From the NCBI GenBank assembly GCA_015179045.1, contig WHUZ01000064.1, positions 297,355-361,354 of the forward strand: a stretch of DNA of 64,000 nucleotides. Reading direction: 5' to 3'. The notes below the pieces were generated by a model that was not told where the DNA came from, searched no databases, and was given only the letters and a program-made list of their open reading frames with translations. Shown here one piece after another: positions 20,174 to 30,880 of the stretch (the stretch's first letter is position 1; each line of letters begins with the position of its first letter). This DNA is from Kalaharituber pfeilii (lineage: Eukaryota; Ascomycota; Pezizomycetes; Pezizales; Pezizaceae). The position numbers were made by a program, and so were the translations under genes.

Positions 20174-21060
20174 CAATGAATCCAACAGGCCAGGCCATTC
20201 AGGCCAGTCCAGGCCGACCAGGCCATTTACGTAAATTCAAGCGATTTTTTTTTTTTTTTTTTAATTTCATTACTCGCATGCCGCCCTATGGGCTATGGCG
20301 CGGTATAAATTAACTAAAGAAAAATTGAGAATGTCTAAGTACAAGTAGTGCCCACAGTAGTTACACGTGTTGCGGGTGTGTAGAGGTGCACCGAGCCTAT
20401 TTCTTCCCTCTGTCCTGCTCGTACATCTCCGAGCGCAGCCATCTCCCTCCGACCCTGACCTTCCCAACCTCCTTCCATGTCTTTAGGTATAGAACCACCG
20501 AGCTTGTCTTCTTTCCTTCCTCCAACAGGGTAGTCTTCTTTCGGAGCCATCTGATGCCCGTTGTCTCGCCCAACTCCTTATTGTCTATTTTTCAAGCGAT
20601 TTTGGATTTTAACCCAGGTGAATTAGATTTTAATAATCCTGGATATTTCCACTATCAGTAATTGACAGTTGCGCATCAGGTATCATCATCGAAGAATTGG
20701 GTGCAGTCTGTTGTATTGTCTGGAAGGTCCATCATTTCTAAATTATTTCTTAGTATATATACTTGAATACAAAGTGTGATACATACTTGACAAAAGTCGT
20801 AGACCGCTGCTGTTTGAAATTCTAGACATACGGGAGATTCTACTCATCTAAATACTCAAACAATCTGGTAAATGCTGGCCTCAATTCAGCTGGATAGCTG
20901 TGGAGTGATTCGTTTAATTGGCCTGAACCGGCCTGAATGGCCTGAACCGGCCTGATTGGCCTGGACTGGGCTGGTTGGCCTGATTCATGTGGATCAGGCC
21001 GGTCCAGGCCGGTCCAGGCGGTTTCAGTCCAATGCAGATCACGGCCTGTTGGGTTCATTG
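20174..21060. mobile_element. hAT MITE (terminus CAATGAATCC), 8-bp TSD
   Basis: Second copy of the 7844-8524 family, flanked by ATCTGAAT (20166-20173, 21061-21068). Without the LINE fragment it is ~545 bp. Core sequence matches 8089-8524 closely. Confidence 0.92.
20249..20590 (-). mobile_element. 5'-truncated LINE B ORF1-only copy, 13-bp TSD
   Basis: Flanked by TTCAAGCGATTTT (20236-20248, 20591-20603). The minus strand encodes TGIRWLRKK..LLEEGKKTSS and a partial zinc knuckle (TCNYCGHY), then the family-B tail and poly(A). It is the innermost element of this nest. Confidence 0.9.
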
Positions 21061-21605
21061 ATCTGAATCAAGAGCCATGAGCATCATGATAGCTTTTACA
21101 TTGCTTCTGAGCTCTTGCTGTATTACAGCTCTTTGACTTAGAGTGGCATGTCGCATATAAAGTCAATACGTGTATATTGGGGCGATGTGTAGGGTATTTA
21201 GTCGTGGTAATTCATTTTACTTACTAATAAATTTCGCAGGGTTAAAGGGGTACCTCACGGTTCCTGCCTAGTTTGGTTGGCGTATTTTCCCTGATAACTT
21301 CTGGTAACCATTCTCAATTATTCAGTGACAACTACTAATATCTTCGCTATCAGGCATGCTAGTAACATGAGGTAAATTGCGGAATATATAGCAGATGTGC
21401 TTGAATATTTAGAGAATATTTGATGGCTACACCGTTTTCAATGATATGTAGGGAAAGTATAGCATTCAATCCCCCTCTTTGCTATGTTCACATACACTAA
21501 ATACTACATCACTATCCTCAACTATAGCCCTTTGGTATGAGACTAAGCCCTTTGCACTCTCAAATGAATATAGAAAAAGGTAGCTAAGTTAAATGGTGAC
21601 GGAAT

Positions 21606-21992
21606 TGTTGAAAATGGTATAGTACAACGTTCAGTCTTTCCACCCGGTTCTGTTCTTCTATATCATTCTCTAATATTCTACTACTTTCTAGTTTTCTCTT
21701 ATACGTCATGTATTCATTTGTCATGCATCATGCATTCTAGATATTTGTGTCTCTTCGTTCTTTACTCTTGGCCCTTCTAGATATTTCTGTCTCTTCTTTC
21801 TTTACTCTTAACACTTCTAGATATTTCTAAAGTCATGTGAGCATCACGTTACATACACGTGACTTGCTTCTTCATTCCTTATTTGGAAATATCTACATTT
21901 TCTTTGTACTCGAGACCTCAATTATAAATAGGTCTCGAATTTCCTCCTGTACGTAGGTTGACCTTTAATCAATCAACTTGGTTCTTCCAACA
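21606..21992 (+). mobile_element. Solo LTR (family 2), TSD GGAAT
   Basis: TGTTGAAAATGG to CTTCCAACA, 387 bp, flanked by GGAAT (21601-21605, 21993-21997). It contains a TATAAATA box (21932-21939). Relatives: 32630-33110 (AT-shifted, with two retroposon insertions) and 24363-24424 (fragment). Confidence 0.9.
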
Positions 21993-21997
21993 GGAAT

Positions 21998-22918
21998 AAA
22001 GTTGGTGTGGATTTCTGTAGCCTCAAAAGCAGTCACCGAAATTTTGAAAGTGCAGGAAGTGCTAAGAAATCGATAGACCTTGCACCTGAGGTCCGTTTAG
22101 CATTCATAGACCATTTGAACTCGATTGAAGATAAAATTTGCTTTCGCTTTTTACTACAACAGAGAGGCGACTTGAGAATGCGTACATGAGTAGCGACATA
22201 GAGATCATGACAATTCACTTCTGGGATCTAATTATTACTCAATCCGGTATATAGGTCTAGTGTCAGCTTACCATATTGGCCAATCGTATCCTTTGGGTGT
22301 AGTGGCCAGAACGGACCTGATATCGACAGTCCGCCAATCATTTTCCGCGTTCGAAAGAAGGGAGGGAAATATATATATATTGTAATATATATTGTGCGAT
22401 CAATTTATGTTTGTTTCCTTGGGTATTTTCACTTGGTATCTTTGCATGCTCCCAGCCAGTTGGGGCACATTTGATCCAATAGAGGAATCGGCGAGGAACA
22501 GGGGACGATACTAACGACTTTTCTTACTCTGGGCATGCTACAGGGAGTGGTGGTGATACGTCTCTGTAATGTTGGAACTGAGGTGACTCGCATATAAAAG
22601 GACAATAAGCGCGAACAGGGTTGCGACTGCAATCTGGACTCACGTTGAATATTCATATGGCAATTGCCCAATTGTGTGGGTGGTGGGTTCATGGTAAGTT
22701 CGGCTAGCACTCAAGGCGGTGTATTTGATCTGACGAACAGTGCAGAAGATATGATGAATGTTAGATAATGGCCACGAGTGAAGTTGAATTCCACGGGACT
22801 AAGGGGACACCACTGTCACATGCACCTCTACTCCGGCGCGCCACCATGCATATCGCTTGCATATGTATATCCACCGACCGCCCGCCCTACGGTTGCGGTG
22901 AACCCGTAACAAAGCTTT
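21998..22918. other. No gene; part of a dispersed repeat
   Basis: 21998-22100 resembles 49500-49575 (GTAGCCTCAAA..CAGTCAC). The remainder has only short frames without domains. Confidence 0.4.
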
Positions 22919-23718
22919 TGTCACAGCCCGTACCTTTTTTTTTTTTTAATATATCATTATTCGCCTGCCGCTCTATGGGCTATGGCGAGGTTTAGGTACA
23001 TAAGATGTGAAAGAAATGTAAACAGGAAAATAAGTGTCACGCGCACCTATGACCATCCAACCCATTCAAGTAGTTCTGCCAGTGTATCCCTGTCTCTGTC
23101 TCCGTCTTTGGGGGGTTTCCGTATTTCCTCCTCCCTCCGGGCCCGTACCTTACAGCCCTCCTGCAGACAGCCGACAAGCTCATAGAACCAGCTAGCTATA
23201 GGTAGCTAGCCAGCCGTCAGTTACAGTCCTCCTGCCGACAGCCAGCAAGCTCATTGGAACCGGCCAGCCATAGGTAGCTAGCCAGCTGCCAGTACAGCCC
23301 GCCTACCTGCCAAAGTAGGCCTATGTTTGTATTATGTTTCTTGGCTAATGGGCCTATCATGTATATAAAGGCCCCATCTGGCCCTCATGTATATAGTTCT
23401 TCCTCTCCTTGTCTGTTGCCTTCTTAACAGACCCATATGGCTCCTCGCAGTCCATATGTTCTTGTTATTCTTGCCAACCTCTAGATCTTATTCAGTATCT
23501 GATCTTCCTCTCTGCCTTTTTCACCAAGCCTGCCATCGCCGCTGAACTGGCACCGTTGAACCGGCTGAACTGGAACCGCTGAACTGCCACTCACGAGCCT
23601 CTCCTGTCAAGCCTTCTTCTGTCAAGTTTATCAAGCCTCTGGTATTCAGTGCTTGAGAGACTACTGTTACCCTGAACTGGTCGTATCCCTTAGCAACGCC
23701 CACCCCCCGCGCGTGACA
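22919..23718 (+). mobile_element. Solo LTR (family 1), TSD GCTTT
   Basis: TGTCACAGCCCG to CGCGTGACA, flanked by GCTTT (22914-22918, 23719-23723). GTATATAAAGGC at ~23360 is a plausible LTR promoter. It carries a LINE B insertion (22937-23140). Confidence 0.92.
22937..23140 (-). mobile_element. LINE B 3' fragment, 11-bp TSD
   Basis: Flanked by GCCCGTACCTT (22926-22936, 23141-23151). The minus strand encodes an ORF2 end (TLAELLEWVGWS, stop), 3' UTR, B tail and poly(A). Confidence 0.9.
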
Positions 23719-24130
23719 GCTTTGCTGTATGATACTGCAAATGAGATAACTGTTCCTGATTGATGGTATACACATAGCTTAATATATATTCATTCGGGTA
23801 AAAAAACATTATTCATGATTGACCAACAGACTGGTTAGGTTTGCTTCTTTAATATCAAATATAGTGATTGTTCTAAGAATTAGCAAAATTAAAGATTTCT
23901 GAGCAGATCCAAGGCAAATAGATAGCGTTAAATACAAAAATATATTAAGTTCATTAGCAGTAAATTGCCGTGAGTTCCAGTGTTTACTAAAATATGCCTA
24001 ATACTTTAATATTAGTTAACTCAATAGTATATTTATAGAATATAGTTAAAACGTACATATGCACCATTTATTTACTAGTCCCTTAGTAAGTTGAGCCTAC
24101 CATAATTCAATTCAAATATTAGCAGTTGAT
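23719..24130. repeat. Dispersed repeat, inverted copy at 33380-33850
   Basis: Long collinear match in inverse orientation, including the junction with the family-1 LTR. The copy at 33.4-33.9 kb is more AT-rich. Non-coding. Confidence 0.8.
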
Positions 24131-24424
24131 GTACTATATATAGTAAACATAAAAGCTTGATATAGGTCTATGTGATTGAACCACTTTTGACATCTATAGA
24201 AGTTGTTGGCAGGTCTCCGAGTCTCTAATTTATTACCCTATTAGGTATTTACAGTTTATGAAACCCTGTGCTGGCTGAGCATTTTAGCGGGCTGTCAAGA
24301 GAAACACTAGCGTGATCCTGGCTGTCTTAAGCTCGAGCTGGCTCGGCTCGTGCCGCTCACTAATAGAAAGAAGAACAGAACGTGGTGGAAAGTCTGGACG
24401 TTGCACTATACCATTTTCAACACA
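24131..24424. mobile_element. hAT (TAGTGAGC family) right part joined to LTR family-2 fragment
   Basis: 24131-24362 matches 52460-52710 and ends GTGCCGCTCACTA. 24363-24424 is the first ~60 bp of LTR family 2 on the minus strand (ending TGTTGAAAATGG inverse). The left hAT terminus is missing, so no TSD can be checked. Confidence 0.7.
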
Positions 24425-25049
24425 AGTGTCTAGCTAGGCACATGGACGTCGTGCTGGCAGAGCTTGTGTCCTAGACAGGGTTTCTTTCTGCTGTGATTGC
24501 ATTTCTTTTTATACGTCAACAATTGCAATAATACCACCCTTAATTGTTGCCCTTCAAATGTGTGCTTATGAAAAGCTTGTCAATTATAAGTCGTCCAAGT
24601 GCCCATAAGATAACATACAACAGGCGGATTTGGAATCTTAAAGAAAAGCAAATGATCCAACACAAACGTTTACCGGACCATCGTAACGTCCATTCAGCAC
24701 CAGCATACCGGCGCTGTCGTACAATCAAGTGAAGGCGTATCACAAACATCGTCTAAACGGTGCTAATCACCCGGGTCTTCCGGGATGACTCGGGACAGGT
24801 ACTTTTTACCTGTCCGCTCAGGGACAGGTAGTTCCTTGTATGGTAAGCGGATCGCCAGTGGCGTGCGCTAATATGCAGAGTGTTCAAGGGTTACAATTCA
24901 GAGGTACCTAAGCTAAGATATTATGTACAATATCTAAACAACTAAATAGATGCAGTGGAAGATACATGAGACCTTGATGTAACAAGAATAACATCCTACA
25001 CAGCTTGCGTATCCTCTTCAAGCTCAACTACACCTGAGGAGCCTTCCTT
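24425..25049. other. No recognisable gene
   Basis: Short frames only. No domains or element ends. Confidence 0.4.
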
Positions 25050-25061
25050 ATGGCGCTTTCT

Positions 25062-25160
25062 TAAGCCTGCCTCCGGGCTTTGAGGGTCTAGACCCAGGGG
25101 CCCTGCCATGGCGAACAGCTACAAGCGGGGTCACGTGAAATTAAAAAAAAAAAAAAAAAA
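25062..25160 (+). mobile_element. Family-A retroposon, longer form, 12-bp TSD
   Basis: Flanked by ATGGCGCTTTCT (25050-25061, 25161-25172). It starts ~35 bp further 5' than the usual A copies (CCTGCCTCCGGGC..), showing the LINE A 3' UTR upstream of the canonical start. Confidence 0.9.
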
Positions 25161-25172
25161 ATGGCGCTTTCT

Positions 25173-25966
25173 AGTATTTCTTGCAGCAGCTGTTCATTCA
25201 GCCAACTCAGCAGAGGTCATAGCATGCGCTTTAGCTTTTCCCTTGGTCTTTTTCTGACGAAATTGATTTAAACCTGATGGTACAAATCGCTGGATAATTG
25301 ACTGAGCACCATGACTAGCAGGTGTGCTGGTGAACATTCATTGCATGTGGCTGGTATGAGTATGCTACAAACATGCAAAAAGCTTTGCATATCATAGATC
25401 GCTTGCCGCCCATGGGGCGATGCCTTCTCACCAGTAAGAGTACTATATAACTGTTCTTGGTCATATAATGATCGCAGAAGGAGATATCAGCCTTGATTAG
25501 TATATTAGTTCTGTGGCTGCTGTTGAGGTATTCTAATAGGTAGATCTGTAGGTACTTCGCTGTCGGTCATTGTTTATTTTATGGGTGCTATTGGACCTTT
25601 GATTTGCCAGTGTGGATAGAGAAGCTAAAGAGGAATCTGTTGATTTTCATAAATCACTACTACAAATTTAGGTATAAAAAAGATATGCACAGGGGATAGG
25701 TATTGCTAAGAAGAATAAGACCGAGATGATAGGTAATGCTAAATGTTAGGTAATGCTGAGTGAGAGTGGGCATGGCAAGCTATTGAATAAGCAGAAAATA
25801 TATGCCAGAACAGTTTTCAAGAGCCTTATATACTGTTAAAGCTCTTCAGCCAAGTATTTACAAAATTGCGGTAGCAGCTTTTTTTTACTATTATTCGGCC
25901 ATTTACTACAGTAGGACGCAACAACAACACAAGTACATAATAAATGGTCTATATTACTAGTAGACC
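25173..25966. other. No gene; degraded family-B tail near 25389-25425
   Basis: CATAGATCGCTTGCCGCCCATGGGGCGATG resembles a B tail without poly(A). Otherwise AT-rich and non-coding. Confidence 0.45.
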
Positions 25967-25968
25967 TA

Positions 25969-26828
25969 CTGTCTTTCACCACAACCCGACGTGCACGACG
26001 TCCTGACGCATGTTTTACACCAAAACTGAGCATGCGCGACAACATATATCTCAACAACCAGATTAGAATGTTGTATGCGCTCTTCAAGAGAAATAAATAA
26101 AAGGTTATTCTTCACCTCTAATCCCTCTATTTGCACTGAAAACACATTGTGGTTGATTAATAGCACCATGAGTTTTTCATTGATGTCTTGGCATGCATTT
26201 ATATAGGAATTCCCATACGAAGTGAACTGGAGGGTAGAATGCACAACTTCTCTTCAACGCTCACCATAATGGCTATAGAATTGTAGCTAGAGAGTCTCTC
26301 CAATAGGCTTCTTATCGATTAGTGCTTCAATTGGCTTAATGTTGTTTAATGCCTAATTTATATATCAAATTGCCATTTCAGGTAGTTTTCCTATACAATT
26401 ATTACATACAGTTTCTATGAGAAAATGAATTTTGTAAATAACTCCACCACTTCTTGAGAAGTTTTCTTGGTATGCTTCTCACATCTTTGAATAAGATAAA
26501 ATATTGATATTCAAGTGTCCTACTGCTTTTATCAAATTTACTTCAGGTGTGATAAGTGGAATTCAATACTAGTGATATCACAGCGAAAAATATATGCCAA
26601 GCCTATGCAAATTTATGGTAAGAATTTCATGAATTGTAAACCCCTTCAAAGCAACATATCTGAAGAAGCTAAGGTGTGGAATATGAAGAATAGTCCTTAA
26701 TTTAACTGCTCTACAAGTTGCATACAAAATTCTATTCTGGTGGTTGAGATATATGTTGTCGCGCGCGGTCAGTTTTGGTGTAAAACGTGCGTCGAGCGTG
26801 GTGCACGTCGGGTTGTGGTGAATTACAG
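25969..26828. mobile_element. Long-TIR element at a TA site
   Basis: Inverted arms of ~130 bp (CTGTCTTTCACCACAACCCG at the left tip; the right tip reads CTGTAATTCACCAC inversely), flanked by TA (25967-25968, 26829-26830). The interior has no transposase frame. Arms are partly diverged by C/T changes. Confidence 0.65.
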
Positions 26829-27037
26829 TAATGGATGTATGGCCAACTTCAGAGATTGTGGCAGTTGGCTTTGTTGAAGGACCACGCCTCCTGGCTATCA
26901 AGTGGTAACTAGTAAATGATTCCGCGACAGCTGATGCGAAAGAGAAAAGCTGTGAGTGGGTAGCAATCATTATCTTCGATATACATGAAGTTGTACTCGG
27001 GTACATGCGAGCTCGCCACCCTTGAAAACTCTGCATT

Positions 27038-28345
27038 TTTTTTTTTTTTTTTTTTTTTTTTTATTCACGTAACCCCGCATACAGGCTACCAGCCTATGGC
27101 AGGGACCCATATACCCGGGCCAGGTTTGAGACAACTAACTACGGAATCTACATACACCCTTGAGCACCCAGTGCCCTCCGTCCCCCGATCCCCGGCTACC
27201 CCAGATCGAGGCAGGCAAACCAGTACTCGACCGGGTCACCTTCCACGCCTTCTTGCTTCCATCCTTTCTCCTCTAGGTCCTCCCAGGACTGCCAGGTGAC
27301 ATGTGCCCCGTTTTTGTTCTTCCTCTGGGGCCGCTCCAGTTCTGTGCATCTGAACACCACATGCTCAGTACTCCATGCCTCACCACATGTGCATCGTACC
27401 TCCTCGCCACTGACCATCCTCCTCCACATAGCTCCGCCTTTTCCAGTCCGCAGCCATGTGTAATTTGTGAGTGCTCTCCTGCCCCACTTTACGAATTTGC
27501 CCTTCCCAAACCCTGCACGCTCCCTCTCCTCTTTTCTTTTTCGAACTAACTCTTGACGCAGCCCACCCTCAGTGGCCTGCCCATCATACCTCATGCACTT
27601 GGCCCCCTCTTTGGCCAACTCATCCGCCTTCTCATTGCCTTCTATCCCCACGTGGGCCTTGACCCATGCCAGCTTCACTGCATCTGCCTTCTCTAGCCTC
27701 CGCCGCCTCTCTGCACAGCTCTATCACCCGCGCTAGGTCTGCGGTTCTTGCCTTGCCAGTTTTTCCTGCTTTCTGGACTGCACTGATAGCTGCCTGAGAG
27801 TCTGCGAGTAGTAGTACTTTTGCACTGCCATCAACTGCTTCAAGGGCACCCCTCATTCCTGAGACCTCACCGTCCCACACAGTTGCCTTTGTGCCTACCC
27901 ACCGGGACCCCTCTGACTCACCTGCTACCACCTGCCTCCAGCACCATCCGCCACCAACACCGCCTTCCTCACTGCGGCTGCCATCGGTAAAAATGGCCAC
28001 CGAGTCACCCTTAGCCTGATTGATGGCCTTTTCCCATTTGGCTGGGGCGTCTTCCTTGCACAGCTTGAGGTCAATGACCTCAATGCCTGTCTATGGTAGG
28101 TGTACATCTCGCCCCCAGGACACTCTCTCCTCCTCATTGACCTCGAGAGTGCTGGCAATCTTTCCAGCTACTGACTCAAACCCATCATTTTTGTCTGTAG
28201 CGTAACTCAAGCTAAAGTCTCTCCAGTCCCTCCCCCTCTCACCCTCTCTGTCTGGGTCTGGGGCTACCATTCCAGTGAAGCTTTCCGGCCATAAATCTCC
28301 GACTCCTGTAGGGTCCCTCACTGATCTTAGTGCATATCTTGCTTG
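27038..28345 (-). pseudogene. LINE A copy 2: ORF2 RNase H end and 3' tail
   Basis: The minus strand reads RNase H motifs MAIFTDGSRSE (D), WDGEVSGMRGALEA (E), LLADSQAAISA (D) and WVKAHVGIEGNEKADELAKEG (D), so all four catalytic acids survive. A Cys/His motif (CTCGEAWSTEHVVFRC) and an end LEEKGW..FACLDLG follow. One frameshift lies at ~27655-27680, with another upstream near 27960-28100. The 3' UTR ends GGGTCCCTGCCATAGGC..GCGGGGTTACGTGAATA plus poly(A), which defines the family-A tail. It is 5'-truncated at the junction with LINE B copy 2. Confidence 0.88.
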
Positions 28346-28354
28346 GCCTTGATC

Positions 28355-29745
28355 TTTTTTTTTTTTTTTTTTTATTTCATTACTCGCGTGCCGCCCTATG
28401 GGCTATGGCGAGGTATATATTTCAAGGAAAAATAAATCATAACTAAATACAAGTAGTGCCCGCGATGATTATGTGTATTGCGGGTGTCCATACAAAGGGA
28501 CCTCCTTCACTTCCGCCTTCTGTCCGGTTCGTATGTGCTAATCCTCAACCATTTCCTGCCCAGTCTCACCTTCTCCGCGCTTGCCCCTCCCTCTAGGTAC
28601 ACCACGACTGAACTTGTCTTTTTTTCCCTCCTCCAACAACAGCGTCTTCTTTCTCAACCATCTAATTCCAATCGTCTTTCCCAGCTCCGGGTTCCCTTCT
28701 TCCAGCCATCGTCTGATCCTCCCCAGATCTTTTCTGAGGGAGATCCCGTGGACAACAACGCCGTATTTCGAGGTGGTGGCGTCGGGGTTCGCTGGCTGGG
28801 TGGGGTGCTTGTGGTTCTTCCCGGTGGGAATCTTGGAAGGGGTTGTCATCTTGGTCGGGGGTGTCTTGGGGACCTCGGAGGTCTTGGGAGGCTCGGGGTT
28901 CGGGTTCGGGGTATCGGGTTTTGGTGAGGAGGTTTTGGCCGACGAGGGGACCGTGTCCGTTGTGATGTTGTCGGCAACCGGGGGCGCGGTGGCTCTCTTC
29001 TTAGCCTCCGCATCGTCAAGTCTTCTTTTGATGGCGTATGGCTTCTCTCGTGTCTTCTTGCCTTTCCTTTTTCTTGTCTCGGACTTGACAGGGACTGCTC
29101 GCGCCTCGGAGGGTGTCGATGTCTTGGGTGCTGCCCCTTCGGAAACGGGTTCCTCCGAGAGTAGCACGAAGTAGTTGAAGCTGAGGGCATCTGGTGCTGG
29201 TTCCTCCGGCGCCGTGTCTGCGCACGTGATCTGGCTGAGCCCCAAGGCCTGTGGCGGGCTCGGCGGGATGTCTATGGCCGTGATGGGGCTGAACCCCAGT
29301 GGCTGTGGAGGCGGTGGTGGTGGCGAAGAATAGGCCGCCGCAAGGTTCGCCTGTGTGAGCGGTGTTGGTAGTGGCAGTGTTGGCGTAGATCTGAGTCTGG
29401 CCGCTCGTCGTTGCTGTAACTCCTCATTCGCCTCCTTCATCCGCCTGGCGAATGAAGGATACCTTGCGAGTACGTCTTCGGAGGACATTGTCTGTGCGCT
29501 TCTTGGTGGGAGCAGGGATGTGGTTGATGTAGCAACGGTGGTGATGAGCTGAAGAATCCTCAAAACTTTTCTCCTCGGGGAAAAACGTAGTATCGGTTTT
29601 TGGGAGTAGAAAATTAAATCAAAGTGCTCAGCATGCTGAGAGCTTTCGATCTGGGTAGGTTTCAGCGGGGGGGACGTTTTGGTTGTGGAGTCGCTTCCAA
29701 ACGCTCGTCCTGAGGTGGTTGTTGTCGGTCTACCGGGCGTGCGAA
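28355..29745 (-). mobile_element. LINE B copy 2, ORF1-only
   Basis: The minus strand carries 5' UTR (CAACAACCACCTCAGG.. as in 14460), ORF1, 3' UTR, B tail and poly(A) (28355-28373). The possible TSD GATCTTT at both ends is weak because of the T tract. ORF2 is absent, as in 14244-15832. Its 5' end abuts a pogo-type transposase remnant. Confidence 0.8.
28538..29490 (-). CDS. LINE B ORF1 (gag-like), longest surviving copy
   Basis: The frame is open for 434 codons from 29842, but the likely start is MSSEDVLARYPSFARRMKEA at 29490, because upstream sequence is 5' UTR shared with the copy at 14244. Order: helical N-terminus (EELQQRRAARLRS), a proline-rich linker, a basic segment (TRKRKGKKTREK, AIKRRLDDAEAKKRA), a second Pro/Thr linker and an RRM-like/gag segment (VVVHGISLRKDLGRIRRWLE, TIGIRWLRKKTLLLEEGKK). 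The final zinc-knuckle region is degraded. A frame change occurs near 28600, so the C-terminus is altered. The expected role is LINE RNA binding. Confidence 0.7.
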
Positions 29746-29749
29746 GCAA

Positions 29750-30880
29750 GATCTTTGGAATTGTGATGAGAAAGGAATTACAGTTGGAGTTATGGCAGGG
29801 CAGAGAAAAGCAATTGTACGAGCAGGCAAAAGACAACCACAAGCAGTTGGAGAGGGCAATCGGGATTTTGTTACAGTATTAGAAACTGTTAATGCGGCTG
29901 GTGATGTTTTGCCTCCATTTGTGGTATGGTCAGCAGGGTCACATCGTGATGGATATTATGGACGTGGGGGTGTTCATAATAAGGCTGCATCATTTGCTTA
30001 TAGTCCCAATGGCTATATGGATGATGGATTAGGTCTACAATATATGATCAGTCATTTCGATAAGCTCACTTGAAGATCACCTTTACCCGGCAGTCTTTAT
30101 CCAGATCACATCCCATCTCGCTGCTTAATTGTTGATGGACATAGTTCGCATATCCATTACAATGTTGTAGACTATGCATTAAAGAATAATATTCATATGC
30201 TATGTCTTCCGCCACATTCTACACACCTTATACAACCACTTAATGTTGGCTTATTCTCTCCACTTCAGACTGCTTATGATAATCAACTTCGAGATTGGAT
30301 ATACGACAATCCTACCAAGATTCTCCATAAACCTGACTTCTGGGTTCTCCTTAATACTGCACGGAAGCTTACCTATACTAAAGAGAACATTATTTCATCT
30401 TGGGAGGCAAGTGGTTGTTTTCCTGTCAATGCTGATAGGATTACTACCAAACAGTTCTTATCTGAGGTGTAACCTTCCCCAGAAGTACCGCCATCACCTC
30501 AACAACTCAAAACTCTCTATCAACAAGTCCAAGCAACCTTAAATACACCTACTCAGCTTCAGTTGCTGGATTAATATCACGAATTTGCTAAGCAGAAACT
30601 CTAGAAGTACTGGACTATTGAGTCTAACAACAAAGTGCTACAAAACTTCCGACATGGCAAAGTGTTGAAACCCACCTCACTTAGAGTCATTAATAGAGGC
30701 AGAGTGTTAGATCGTGACTATGTAATCAAGGAGCAGGCTCGAATTGCTGAAGTTCAGAAGAAGAAAGAAGAGAAGGCTGCATGCAAACAAGCAAGAGAAC
30801 TTGCAAAGGCACAAAAACTTATCAGCAACTCTACTATCACTAGCCAAGCTACACTTGCCACTTCTGGGACTGCCACTTAA
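29750..30880 (+). pseudogene. pogo/Fot1-type DDE transposase, N-terminus missing
   Basis: It starts inside the catalytic domain at NCDEKGITVGVMAGQ (first catalytic D region). It continues NRDFVTVLETVNAAGDVLPP, YSPNGYMDDGLGLQY and, after an in-frame stop at ~30071 and a short gap, CLIVDGHSSHIHYNVVDYAL (second D), LCLPPHSTHLIQPLNVGLF and YDNQLRDW (third acidic position) then KENIISSWEASGCFPVN. A coiled, Lys-rich C-terminus (KKKEEKAACKQARELAKAQK) ends at 30880. Stops at 30071 and 30470 break it. The helix-turn-helix DNA-binding half is absent; LINE B lies where it should be. Confidence 0.88.

Larger units (their letters stand above)
19763..21335. mobile_element. TIR element (GTGGTTGTCACTG), hosting two younger insertions
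   Basis: The ends GTGGTTGTCACTGAATAATT and its inverse (to 21335) share about 33 bp. TAATA flanks both sides (19758-19762, 21336-21340). The outside sequences rejoin into the arm of the 49149-50979 family (..CATGYAATATCTTCG..). It contains the hAT MITE 20174-21060. Confidence 0.75.

Noticed and set aside
25836..27036. Frames of 152 and 92 codons on the minus strand
   Set aside because: They run across the arms of the TA-flanked long-TIR element and mirror each other as inverted repeats.
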